Shown: in pieces, positions 1 to 6,720 of the stretch
Layout of the letters: every line of letters starts with the position of its first letter
Position numbering within the stretch: the stretch's first letter is position 1
NCBI GenBank assembly: GCA_903920925.1
Contig: CAIXOA010000117.1
Coordinates: 1-14,947 of the forward strand
Direction: 5' to 3'
From: an uncultured Microcaldota archaeon
GTDB taxonomy: Archaea; Micrarchaeota; Micrarchaeia; Anstonellales; Bilamarchaeaceae
Length of the DNA: 14,947 nt
Translations under genes and position numbers: made by a program
Notes under the pieces: generated by a model
Seen by the model: the letters and a program-made list of their open reading frames with translations, nothing else
The model's database searches: none
What the model was told of the DNA's origin: nothing

Positions 1-419
1 CGCATTCTTATGCGGCGATGGGCGGATATCATCCACTTACGAAATACTCAAAAGATGCGGACGGGAACCTGGTGGGCGAGATAGAACTGCCGCTTGCGGT
101 GGGAACCGTGGGCGGGGCGATAAACATAAACCCGCTGGCGCAGGTGGGGCAGAAGATTCTCGGGGCGAAGAGCGCGCGCGAGCTTTCCATGGTGATGGCG
201 GCGGTGGGGCTGGCGCAGAACTTCGCGGCGCTGAGGGCGCTGGGGACCGAAGGGATATCCAAGGGGCACATGAAACTGCACGCGAAGAACCTTGCGGTGA
301 TTGCGGGGGCGGGCACCCCTGCGGAAATAGACAAAGTCACGGAGAAGATGAGGGAGAGCGGGGTTTATACTGCGGAGAATGCGAAGAAGATACTGGAAGG
401 GATGAAGAAAGGTGCGTGA
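1..419 (+). CDS. hmgA: Hydroxymethylglutaryl-CoA reductase, 3' part
   Basis: This is the C-terminal part of HMG-CoA reductase, the NAD(P)H-dependent enzyme that makes mevalonate for archaeal isoprenoid lipids. The reading frame is open from base 3 ([15 protein letters not shown]), so the ATG at 18 is internal and the gene starts before the window. Visible family motifs are [10 protein letters not shown] and [11 protein letters not shown]. The His in GHMxLHxxN matches the catalytic His of class II (Pseudomonas mevalonii-type) reductases, followed by AVIAGAG. The short C-terminal tail ([16 protein letters not shown]) also resembles class II. The stop is 2 bases before the ATG of the next gene, so both are probably co-transcribed. 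The family call is firm; the cofactor preference cannot be read. Confidence 0.93.
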   Translation, partial: HSYAAMGGYHPLTKYSKDADGNLVGEIELPLAVGTVGGAININPLAQVGQKILGAKSARELSMVMAAVGLAQNFAALRALGTEGISKGHMKLHAKNLAVIAGAGTPAEIDKVTEKMRESGVYTAENAKKILEGMKKGA

Positions 420-420
420 A

Positions 421-1824
421 ATGAAGGAATACTTGCATCTGGCTGCGCTTGTGCTGTTTTCGGTTGGGTTCTTTTTGGTGGGGTACCAGGGGATTTCCGA
501 GCAGGGATACGGGAAACTGCTCGCGCTCGGAATCAATGACGTACAGACCGCATATTATATCGCGCTTGGGAGCGCGGTGGTTGCGCCGCTTCTCCTCTAT
601 TTTGCGCTCAAGAGCGTCGGGCTTTCCGACTGGAAGTGCATGTTCGGAGGGCTGATGCTCGCAACTGCGCCCGTGGCGATAAACAATTCCGTGGTTTTGG
701 CTGACCCGGAGGCATCGCTGATTATGGCCGGGGCGGCTGCGGCGATATTGGTTGCGGGGCTGGTTTCGCAAGCCATAAAGAATAGGAGAATGGGGCTGGT
801 GTTCCTGCTCGTTGTTGCGGGGGCTGCGATTTACCTGGGAAGCGCCCGCGGGACCGGAATAAACTATTATGTCGGCGAATATTCGCTCCTGCTTCCCTTC
901 TCGTTCGCGCTGTTCGTGGAGGGGATAAAGGAGAGAAGGGAGGATAAGGTTGGGCCGCCGCTCTTCGGCTTCGTTGCACTGCTGTTTTCCCATCCCATCG
1001 GAGCGGCGATACTCGCCTGCACGAGCGCCCTCGGGCTCGCGGAGCTATGGAAGGAGAAGGACAGGCCCATACTTTTGGAATTCCTGGCAGTCTATGCGCT
1101 TTGCCTTGTGTTCTCGCAGGGCGACCCGATGAGGAGCGCGGTGGCGGGGCTTTTCGGCTTCATAGTATTCTACGCGATAATGCTGATGTATAACATGAAG
1201 ATGAGGGAGGTCGCCCAGCCCGCGGCGATATTGCTGATGCTGGTTGCCGTGCTGACGATGGCCGGGAACCTTTCCGCGCACAAGTTCGAGGGGGGCGTGC
1301 TGCCCGTCCCTTCCGCTGAGACCATCGGGATGTTCCAGTGGGCGCAGGGAAAGGGAGAAATGGGGATATTCGCCTACCCGAATGCGTTCAAATTCTATGC
1401 GGGGAGGGACGCGAAGGTGCTGGATCCGCTGGGAAGCACATGGGCGGACAAGGTGATATTCTCCCATGACACGCTGGATGCCGGAGTCGGGGAAGGCCCG
1501 AACCTGTTCTATTATTTCGCCACGAGCACGGCGCAGGACAATTCCGAGGTCGCAATCTACAAGAACGGGAATTATGGGCTGATGATGAAGATAAGCGAGG
1601 GAAGGGTGGACAGGAGCGACGCCGACCTCATAGACATAAACAGGAGGGTGAAGATAAAGACGATACCGTTCACGAAAATAAAGATGCTGGACGGGAACCT
1701 TTCCTATTCGGATTCCAGGAACAGGGTAATCAACGTGCTGGATATCGAAGGCAGCGTGCTGGCTGATGGGATAAAGAAGAGCAGGGAATACTCCATGCCG
1801 GGAGCATTCGCGGTGAGTCGGTAA
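421..1824 (+). CDS. Polytopic membrane protein of unknown function, possibly GT-C-like
   Basis: I do not recognise a specific family. The 467-residue protein has roughly eight to ten hydrophobic segments in residues 1-285, beginning with HLAALVLFSVGFFLVGYQ. A soluble C-terminal part of about 170 residues follows. Many hydrophobic passes followed by a soluble tail recall GT-C glycosyltransferases, but I see no diagnostic motif. The ATG at 421 is preferred over the in-frame GTG at 412 because GGTG (411-414) sits six bases upstream as a ribosome binding site. The gene lies between HMG-CoA reductase and a GPT-family transferase and overlaps the latter by one base (TAATG). This context suggests a role in lipid-linked glycan or envelope synthesis, which is inference only. 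Confidence 0.85.
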   Translation: MKEYLHLAALVLFSVGFFLVGYQGISEQGYGKLLALGINDVQTAYYIALGSAVVAPLLLYFALKSVGLSDWKCMFGGLMLATAPVAINNSVVLADPEASLIMAGAAAAILVAGLVSQAIKNRRMGLVFLLVVAGAAIYLGSARGTGINYYVGEYSLLLPFSFALFVEGIKERREDKVGPPLFGFVALLFSHPIGAAILACTSALGLAELWKEKDRPILLEFLAVYALCLVFSQGDPMRSAVAGLFGFIVFYAIMLMYNMKMREVAQPAAILLMLVAVLTMAGNLSAHKFEGGVLPVPSAETIGMFQWAQGKGEMGIFAYPNAFKFYAGRDAKVLDPLGSTWADKVIFSHDTLDAGVGEGPNLFYYFATSTAQDNSEVAIYKNGNYGLMMKISEGRVDRSDADLIDINRRVKIKTIPFTKIKMLDGNLSYSDSRNRVINVLDIEGSVLADGIKKSREYSMPGAFAVSR

Positions 1825-2792
1825 TGTTCTGGAGCTTCATAGGGATACTGCTGTTTTCCGTCCTTGTGACGGTTACGCTTTCCGAATTCCTGATTCCCCG
1901 GCTGAAGAGGTTCGGGATTACCGGAAAGGACGTGAACAAGGAGGGGCGGCCGGAGGTCGCGGAGATGGGCGGGCTGGCGATAGTCGCGGGATTTACCGCG
2001 GGGGTATTGCTGGCGATAATGCTGAATACGTTCAACGGGCTTGGATTCAACATCACCTATGTGCTTGCCGCGCTTGTGACGATACACGCGATGGGCTTCA
2101 TCGGGATAGTGGATGATTTGCTGGACATACCGCAGATGGTGAAGGCGTTTTTGCCACTCGCCGCGGCTGTTCCGCTCGTGGCTGTGAGCGCGGCGGGGAG
2201 CACCGCGATGACCATTCCTTTTGTGGGCTCCGTGGATTTGGGCATATTGTACATAGTGGTGCTGATTCCGATGGGAATTGCGGTGTCATCCAATCTGACT
2301 AATATGCTTGCGGGATTCAACGGGATGGAGGCAGGGATGGGGAGCGTGATGATGCTTGTCATGGCGCTTCTCGCATTCATGCACGGCTCGAACGAGATGC
2401 TGGTGCTGTTCCTTCCGATGCTCGGGGCGCTCCTTGGCTTCCTCAGGAACAATTGGTATCCTGCGAGGGTGTTTCCCGGGGATGTGGGCAATTTGACCAT
2501 AGGGGCGGTGCTCGCATCCGGAGTGATAATAGGGAACATGGAAAGCGCCGGGGCTTTGATAATGATCCTTTACGTGGCGGATTTCTTCATTAAGGCGTAT
2601 AATAAGTTCCCGAGCAGCAAATGGTGGGGGGAGCTTAAGGAAGGGAAACTTTATCCCCTGGAAGGGAAGGTGCGGGGATTTGCGCAATTGGTCATGAAAT
2701 TTAGCGGCGGGATAAGCGAGAGGAACCTCACGCTCGTGTTTATCGGGATGCAGATACTAGTAGGATTAGTGGTTTTCTTACTCTATGCCTAG
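1824..2792 (+). CDS. GPT-family UDP-sugar:polyprenyl-phosphate sugar-1-phosphate transferase
   Basis: This is an integral membrane transferase of the MraY/WecA/Alg7 superfamily (glycosyltransferase family 4). It moves a sugar-1-phosphate from a UDP-sugar to a polyprenyl or dolichyl phosphate, the first step of lipid-linked glycan assembly, such as archaeal N-glycosylation. The sequence shows about ten hydrophobic segments over 322 residues. Family signatures are KDVNKEGRPEVAEMGG (35-50), the Mg-binding DDLLD (97-101), NLTNMLAGFNGME (157-169) and FPGDVGN (217-223). The ATG overlaps the upstream stop by one base and is preceded by GGTGAG (1812-1817). The 3' end overlaps the convergent gene by 15 bp. 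It resembles the archaeal AglH/Alg7 branch, but the exact sugar is not determinable. Confidence 0.9.
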   Translation: MFWSFIGILLFSVLVTVTLSEFLIPRLKRFGITGKDVNKEGRPEVAEMGGLAIVAGFTAGVLLAIMLNTFNGLGFNITYVLAALVTIHAMGFIGIVDDLLDIPQMVKAFLPLAAAVPLVAVSAAGSTAMTIPFVGSVDLGILYIVVLIPMGIAVSSNLTNMLAGFNGMEAGMGSVMMLVMALLAFMHGSNEMLVLFLPMLGALLGFLRNNWYPARVFPGDVGNLTIGAVLASGVIIGNMESAGALIMILYVADFFIKAYNKFPSSKWWGELKEGKLYPLEGKVRGFAQLVMKFSGGISERNLTLVFIGMQILVGLVVFLLYA

Positions 2793-3473
2793 CCTCTTTG
2801 GGAAATTCTCCTTCATCCTTTCGTATTCTTCCACGTTCCCTATGTCGTGCCAGTAGCCGGAGAGCGTGTAGGTGTTGATGCATTTTCCGGAGGAAAGGAG
2901 GCGAGGAAAAACATTCTTCGCGAAATCCTCCTTCTCTTTTATCTGCGATAATGCTTCGGGCTCTAAAATGTAGATTCCTGTGTTTATCTTGTGCGTGAGG
3001 AGGGGCTTCTCCTGGAATTCCTCCACTTTTCCGTCCTTCCTTGTTTTGATTACCCCGTACTCTATTTTGGTATGATAATCCTGGACAGCGATTGTTGCGG
3101 GGCAGCCGGATTTCTTGTGGGAAGCGAGCATCTCCCTGAAATTTATGTCCGTTAGGTGGTCGCCCATCGTAACCAAAAAGGTCTCGCGGGGCTTCTTCGC
3201 ATGGAGGAGGGCGCCGGCCGTTCCGCGTTCCTCTTCTTCCTCGACGTATGAGATGGATGCCCCGAATTTCTTCCCGTCCCCGAAATAGTCCTTTATGTCC
3301 TGGCGCAAATAGCCTACGAAGAGGGTGATGTCGGTTATGCCCGATGCCCTGAGATGCTCGATTATGTGCTGGAGGATGGGTTTTCCTCCAACCGGGAGCA
3401 TGGGCTTGGGCATCTTGTATGTGTATGGCCTGAGGCGGGTGCCTTTCCCCCCGCAGAGGATGAATGCTTTCAT
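2778..3473 (-). CDS. Sugar-phosphate nucleotidyltransferase
   Basis: This 231-residue protein activates a sugar-1-phosphate with an NTP to give a nucleotide sugar. The N-terminus has the NTP_transferase signature CGGKGTRLRPYT (7-18) followed by PKPMLPVGGKPI. GDHLTD (104-109) supplies the metal-binding Asp. EKP, NTGIYI and the WHDIGN motif near the C-terminus are also present. It lacks the left-handed beta-helix tail of longer relatives, so it is the short form (glucose-1-phosphate thymidylyltransferase or mannose-1-phosphate guanylyltransferase type). The start is supported by GGTGA (3482-3478), which overlaps the upstream stop and lies four bases from the ATG. It is the last gene of the minus-strand operon and may feed nucleotide sugars to the convergent GPT-family transferase. 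Confidence 0.9.
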   Translation of the reverse strand: MKAFILCGGKGTRLRPYTYKMPKPMLPVGGKPILQHIIEHLRASGITDITLFVGYLRQDIKDYFGDGKKFGASISYVEEEEERGTAGALLHAKKPRETFLVTMGDHLTDINFREMLASHKKSGCPATIAVQDYHTKIEYGVIKTRKDGKVEEFQEKPLLTHKINTGIYILEPEALSQIKEKEDFAKNVFPRLLSSGKCINTYTLSGYWHDIGNVEEYERMKENFPKRLGIE

Positions 3474-3477
3474 GTTT

Positions 3478-4092
3478 TCACCTTATGTAAAGCCCTATTA
3501 ATGCGCCGACTATTGCGCAGATTATGTTGGTGGTCCCTTTTGTGCCTATCCCCCTTTCCTCCAAGACGCCGAAAAGCGTGTCGACTATGCTTCCGGAGAA
3601 GCCCGCGAAGGTTACCAAGAGGGCGGCGGTGGGGGAGATGCCGAAAAGGAAGATTGCGCCTATTCCGATTAGGGCGGCCCCGCAGAGGGACATTATGAAG
3701 CCAAGGATGCTCACAGCGCCGGAGGTGCCGGGCTTCACCCGCTTGAATCCATCAAGGGAGAGGGGCTCTCCGGATAATACCCCCAATTCGGAAGCGAACT
3801 TATCGGAAGTTACTGCTGCGATGGAGGCGATATATGGGAGCGGGCCGGCATAAACGGAAAGGGCGGCACAGATTGCAGGAACTAACCCATTGGATAATAC
3901 ATTCTCCCAGCTCCGGTCGTGCTCGTAGATGCCCATGTCCTTTTTCTCATAATAGCCGTATTTTGTCACGAAGATGGCGAGCATGAGGAAGAAGAGCATC
4001 ATCGCGAGGTAGGGGGCGCCCCCGAAAATGAATATGGCTGCGCCGAAAATGATGGCAAGGGTTAGACCGGGCTTGTCCAGCATCGCGACCAT
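3478..4092 (-). CDS. DUF92 (TMEM19/VTE6-like) integral membrane protein
   Basis: This membrane protein of about 204 residues has six or so hydrophobic helices. DUF92 features include an LSNGLVPAICA-type segment, a polar SDKFASELG motif after a helix, a GTSGAVSILG segment, GSIVDTLFG, and GTKGTTNIICAIVGALIG at the C-terminus. The plant homologue VTE6 is a phytyl-phosphate kinase, and archaeal members are often linked to prenyl-phosphate metabolism. Function here is inferred from family only. A TTG at 4101 would overlap rtcA, but the ATG at 4092, one base after the rtcA stop, looks more likely. The ATG at 4083 is also possible. Four genes are packed on this strand with gaps of 1-5 bases. Confidence 0.85.
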   Translation of the reverse strand: MVAMLDKPGLTLAIIFGAAIFIFGGAPYLAMMLFFLMLAIFVTKYGYYEKKDMGIYEHDRSWENVLSNGLVPAICAALSVYAGPLPYIASIAAVTSDKFASELGVLSGEPLSLDGFKRVKPGTSGAVSILGFIMSLCGAALIGIGAIFLFGISPTAALLVTFAGFSGSIVDTLFGVLEERGIGTKGTTNIICAIVGALIGLYIR

Positions 4093-4093
4093 T

Positions 4094-5068
4094 TTAATCA
4101 ACTCTTATGGTTGTTCCCCCTATAGAGAATTTCCTCTGGAGGAATTTCCCTATTATATTTATAGAGGTTGCTGTATGGCTGGAGACTCTTGAGGTCGTGT
4201 AGGAGGTTTTTCCGGCCAAGGCTGCGTAGATGAGGAGCTGATCCGCGAGGCGGTGGTCCACGTCCACGTCGCCTTCATCCTTTATGCCGTTGAAGCATTC
4301 CTCGCCCACCTTCTCGGAAGGCTTTCCCTTTTCCCCCATCACCTGGAAGCCGACGAAGCCGCGCCAGGCGAGGATTGCGTTTCCGGGGTCCCTGCATTCC
4401 TCTTCCCGCACGTATACCCTGTTGATATTGTTATGGACGAATATCTTCTTCTCCCGGATTGCGATGGGCATGGGGAGATTTGCGAGGGAGATTATCACCT
4501 GCGTGGCGGGAAAAGGCACGCGGATCCAGTAATCGGTGGGCTTGGGCTTGGAAGGCTTCACCTTGAGGCGGATTTCCCCGCCTCCGGAGGGGTAATAGCC
4601 GGCCCGACGCATCTCGGATTCAACTTCGCAGCCCATGTATCCTAAGGCGGGAAGGAACACCCTCTCAAAATAATCGTAGGAAGGGGCCTTGGGGTTGTGG
4701 GTGCCCCCGATAATCTTTACTTCCGAAGGCTTGGAGGTGGAGAGGAGCAGGGGAAGGATGGTTTGGGCGACGAGGACCGCGGAGCCGGCGGTGCCTATGT
4801 TGAAATCATATTTCCCTCCGATTATTCCGGAGGGGGTGTAAGAAATCTCGCTGGATTCCTCTTCCGCACCCTCTAAAATGCCCCGGGCTATTGAACGGAC
4901 GGCCCTTGCGGCCATTAGGTGCTGGGGACGGAGGCCGGGCTTGTCCCGTTTTGCCCTTATGTTGAAGATGCGGATCGGAGTATTGGTGAGGGCGGAAAGG
5001 GTGAGGGCTGTCCTTACGCATTGGCCGCCGCCTTCTCCTGCACCTCCGTCTATTTCAATCATTTTCAT
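4094..5068 (-). CDS. rtcA: RNA 3'-terminal phosphate cyclase
   Basis: RtcA converts RNA 3'-phosphate ends to 2',3'-cyclic phosphates using ATP through a covalent AMP-histidine intermediate. The 324-residue length is typical. The N-terminal signature GGAGEGGGQCVRTAL (8-22) and KPGLRPQHL are present. DVDVDHRLADQL lies near the C-terminus, followed by SSHTATSINI with His298 in the position of the adenylated histidine. An internal GSAVLVAQTILPLLL stretch is also typical. The ATG at 5068 is one base after the upstream stop and follows GGGTTGAG. An alternative ATG lies six bases further in. The gene is the second of four tightly packed minus-strand genes. Confidence 0.95.
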   Translation of the reverse strand: MKMIEIDGGAGEGGGQCVRTALTLSALTNTPIRIFNIRAKRDKPGLRPQHLMAARAVRSIARGILEGAEEESSEISYTPSGIIGGKYDFNIGTAGSAVLVAQTILPLLLSTSKPSEVKIIGGTHNPKAPSYDYFERVFLPALGYMGCEVESEMRRAGYYPSGGGEIRLKVKPSKPKPTDYWIRVPFPATQVIISLANLPMPIAIREKKIFVHNNINRVYVREEECRDPGNAILAWRGFVGFQVMGEKGKPSEKVGEECFNGIKDEGDVDVDHRLADQLLIYAALAGKTSYTTSRVSSHTATSINIIGKFLQRKFSIGGTTIRVD

Positions 5069-5069
5069 C

Positions 5070-5345
5070 TCAACCCTTCTTTATTTTCCATTTTTCTATT
5101 ATCGCAAAAATTTCTTCCTTTCTCTGGAAATTAAGGCTCACTTCCAATCCATACCCTGTCGGTTTTTTAATAAGGAAATTATCCTTTATCAGTTGTTTGG
5201 CGGCATCCTCTATTTTATCTTTAAGGTGGCTGGGCGTGCCTTTTGCAATATTATCAAAACTGGTGTGTTTCGCCTTCCACCAGCCGTGGCGGGCGAACTT
5301 GTCAAGAATCCATGGGATTAATTCCTCGTTTCCCAGCTCAGGCAT
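5070..5345 (-). CDS. Small protein of unknown function, possibly winged-helix-like
   Basis: This 91-residue protein has no family I can name. It starts MPELGNEELIPWILDKFARHGWW. The order of predicted helices and then strands (a helix around NEELIPWILDKF, a helix around HLKDKIEDAAKQLIKD, then FLIKKPTGYGLEVSLN as a hairpin) would fit a small winged helix, but this is weak. An upstream ATG at 5390 is rejected as start because it lies in the TATA-like box (5380-5387). That box would place transcription start near 5357, just before the ATG at 5345. It is the first gene of the rtcA operon, one base from rtcA. Confidence 0.65.
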   Translation of the reverse strand: MPELGNEELIPWILDKFARHGWWKAKHTSFDNIAKGTPSHLKDKIEDAAKQLIKDNFLIKKPTGYGLEVSLNFQRKEEIFAIIEKWKIKKG

Positions 5346-5379
5346 CGCTGTCCACCAAAATATACATTCAACGTATTGT

Positions 5380-5387
5380 TTTATAAA
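5380..5387. promoter_or_regulatory. Shared divergent TATA-like box
   Basis: The near-palindromic TTTATAAA lies 26 bp upstream of the ATG at 5409 on the plus strand, fitting a leaderless transcript. On the minus strand it lies about 38 bp upstream of the ATG at 5345, giving a short leader. It is the only good TATA-like sequence in the divergent gap. A weaker AAAATATA lies at 5357-5364. Confidence 0.5.
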
Positions 5388-5408
5388 CACATACGACGTT
5401 AGAATGTT

Positions 5409-5735
5409 ATGGAAAAATCATTGTTTGTGAATTTCCTTGGGGACACGCCGCTTGTAAGGGTGATGGACTTCCTCATAGGGAACAGCATATTCGACTACAC
5501 GAAAACGGACATTGCGGAGAACTCGGGCGTGTCCAGGGCTTCCCTGTATGTGGTATGGCCGCAGCTCGAGCAATATGAAATAGTGAAGGCGAGCAGGAAG
5601 ATAGGGAACACAACGCTTTACCGGCTGAATAAGGAGAACCCGGTGGTGCAAAAGCTTATCGAGCTGGACCTGAAGCTCAGCAGGGAATATGCAGATATGG
5701 AAGGGAAGGCGGTGGCGAGAGTGGCGGCGCACTGA
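5409..5735 (+). CDS. Winged-helix DNA-binding protein
   Basis: This 108-residue protein has an archaeal-type winged helix. LGDTPLVRVMDFLIGN forms the first helix, YTKTDIAENSGVSRASLYVVWPQLEQYEIV gives the helix-turn-helix, and RKIGNTTLYRLNKENPVVQKL gives the wing and last helix. It is likely a transcription regulator, and no ligand domain is seen. A TATA-like box at 5380-5387 suggests a leaderless transcript. It sits just upstream of the DGR target protein gene, but its stop is 49 bp before that gene's start and a separate TATA-like box intervenes, so a functional link is not established. It is divergent from the rtcA operon, which it could regulate. Confidence 0.8.
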   Translation: MEKSLFVNFLGDTPLVRVMDFLIGNSIFDYTKTDIAENSGVSRASLYVVWPQLEQYEIVKASRKIGNTTLYRLNKENPVVQKLIELDLKLSREYADMEGKAVARVAAH

Positions 5736-5754
5736 GTATGTGTTAAAAGATGGG

Positions 5755-5762
5755 TTTTTAAA
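5755..5762 (+). promoter_or_regulatory. TATA-like box of the DGR target gene
   Basis: TTTTTAAA is centred 26 bp before the ATG at 5785. This is the spacing expected for a leaderless archaeal transcript and supports that ATG over the two in-frame ATGs at 5689 and 5770. Confidence 0.45.
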
Positions 5763-5784
5763 GATTTCCATGCACTATATTATC

Positions 5785-6705
5785 ATGAACTCCAAAACTG
5801 ATGTTGCAAAAAGGGAATTTATTCGTGGCCCAGCCCTTGAAGTGCTCGTGCCGAGAAGCAAGGGCAAGCCTTTTGACGAAGGAATTCTGATTGCAGAGCA
5901 AGGCAGGCGGGTTATCGCCTCATGCCTCAGGATGGACAGGGCGCTTGTCGGAAGCGAAGAATGGAGGAGCATCTCCGAAGTTTTTGCCTGCTGGACCGGC
6001 ACCATGACGGCTTATGTAGAACCAAATACGCGTTTCAGGGACAGCAAAAACGTGCAGAGGGTTGCCTCTCTGGACAACGGGCATTACCAGATTTACACCG
6101 ACCCGGATACAGGAATTCGTTACTTGTTCCCTATTTATGAAGAGCATCTGGATGCAAGCAACAGGCTTCTGCTCTCGGAACACCCTAACTACAGTTTGGT
6201 GCATGATGGAAACGACAGGATAGTGAAGCCGGTGGCTGATAACCTTGTTGATAAAGTGGATAAGTTCCCTGCGCGCGGCGATGCATGGTACGTAACAGAA
6301 CCGGTGCACGGCATTCCGCAGGGAGAGCAGACTAATGGCAGCACAAGCGATCAGAGCGTGCTCTGGAGAATAGATTCCAGAGTGGGCCCTGTCGGGCGCG
6401 GCGACGACTACTACGGGTGGGACGGCGACGACGGGCGGTACGTCGTCCTGGACGACAGGCCGTCGGATGGTCTTGGGGTGGCAGTAGAAGCCCCCGAAGG
6501 GGGGCGCGCCGCGGAGGCGCCGCAAAGATTGCAGGTTGAAGCCGCACCCGAGAAGAAGGGCGTCGTGATTGCGGCAACCATTGAGCAGATGAAAGAGCTG
6601 GTTGGAAGGGCAGGGGCGGCTGTGCAGGAGCTTTCCGCAACAGTCCTTTCTGAGAAGCTTGAGCCAATCCGCAATCTGCTTGAAGCGCTGCAAATAAAAG
6701 AATAA
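5785..6705 (+). CDS. DGR variable (target) protein
   Basis: This 306-residue protein is the target of the DGR. Residues 1-200 form a conserved-looking region (IASCLRMDRALVGSEEW, CWTGTMTAYVEP, SEHPNYSLVHDGNDRIV, HGIPQG, LWRIDSRVGP). The variable region spans residues 200-230. Compared with the template translation, N becomes D at 207, 208 and 216, Y at 210 and 219, and V at 221; R becomes G at 204, 211 and 217; and D becomes G at 214. This fits the surface of a C-type-lectin-like DGR fold, an inference from family knowledge. Unusually, about 75 residues follow the VR: a linker rich in A, E, P and G, then a probable amphipathic helix (ATIEQMKELV to IRNLLEALQ). No signal peptide or membrane segment is visible, so the protein may be cytoplasmic. 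The start at 5785 is chosen from the TATA spacing. Confidence 0.85.
   Translation: MNSKTDVAKREFIRGPALEVLVPRSKGKPFDEGILIAEQGRRVIASCLRMDRALVGSEEWRSISEVFACWTGTMTAYVEPNTRFRDSKNVQRVASLDNGHYQIYTDPDTGIRYLFPIYEEHLDASNRLLLSEHPNYSLVHDGNDRIVKPVADNLVDKVDKFPARGDAWYVTEPVHGIPQGEQTNGSTSDQSVLWRIDSRVGPVGRGDDYYGWDGDDGRYVVLDDRPSDGLGVAVEAPEGGRAAEAPQRLQVEAAPEKKGVVIAATIEQMKELVGRAGAAVQELSATVLSEKLEPIRNLLEALQIKE
6384..6470 (+). repeat. DGR variable repeat (VR)
   Basis: This segment aligns without gaps to 6878-6964, and the identity continues through 6476/6970 (offset 494). Differences in the core fall at VR 6394, 6403, 6406, 6412, 6415, 6425, 6430, 6433, 6439, 6445 and 6446. Every one lies opposite an A in the template: eight A-to-G and three A-to-T. 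No C, G or T of the template is changed. The last 30 bp (6447-6476) are identical and would serve as the initiation-of-homology end. Three further A-site differences follow at 6477, 6478 and 6481, beyond which homology is lost. Confidence 0.95.
6490..6505 (+). promoter_or_regulatory. GC-rich hairpin just downstream of the VR
   Basis: GCCCCC (6490-6495) and GGGGGC (6500-6504 plus C6505) pair in a perfect six-base-pair stem around the tetraloop GAAG. It begins about 14 bases after the VR end and has no counterpart after the template repeat. Known DGRs carry a short hairpin or cruciform with a four-base loop just after the VR that promotes retrohoming, and this matches in place and form. A second possible stem, GGCGC/GCGCC, spans 6503-6521. 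Here the hairpin lies inside the protein-coding frame (EAPEGG). Confidence 0.6.
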
Positions 6706-6707
6706 CC

Positions 6708-6720
6708 TTTTCTTTATTTT
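6708..6720 (+). terminator. T-rich terminator after the target gene
   Basis: TTTTCTTTATTTT directly follows the stop at 6703-6705. Archaeal termination commonly occurs at T-runs. If it works, the template RNA beyond it would need read-through or its own promoter. Confidence 0.35.

Noticed and set aside
5689..5784. Upstream in-frame extension of the DGR target protein
   Set aside because: It overlaps the end of the winged-helix gene and contains the TATA-like box, and the peptide (WKGRRWREWRRTEY) looks non-coding.
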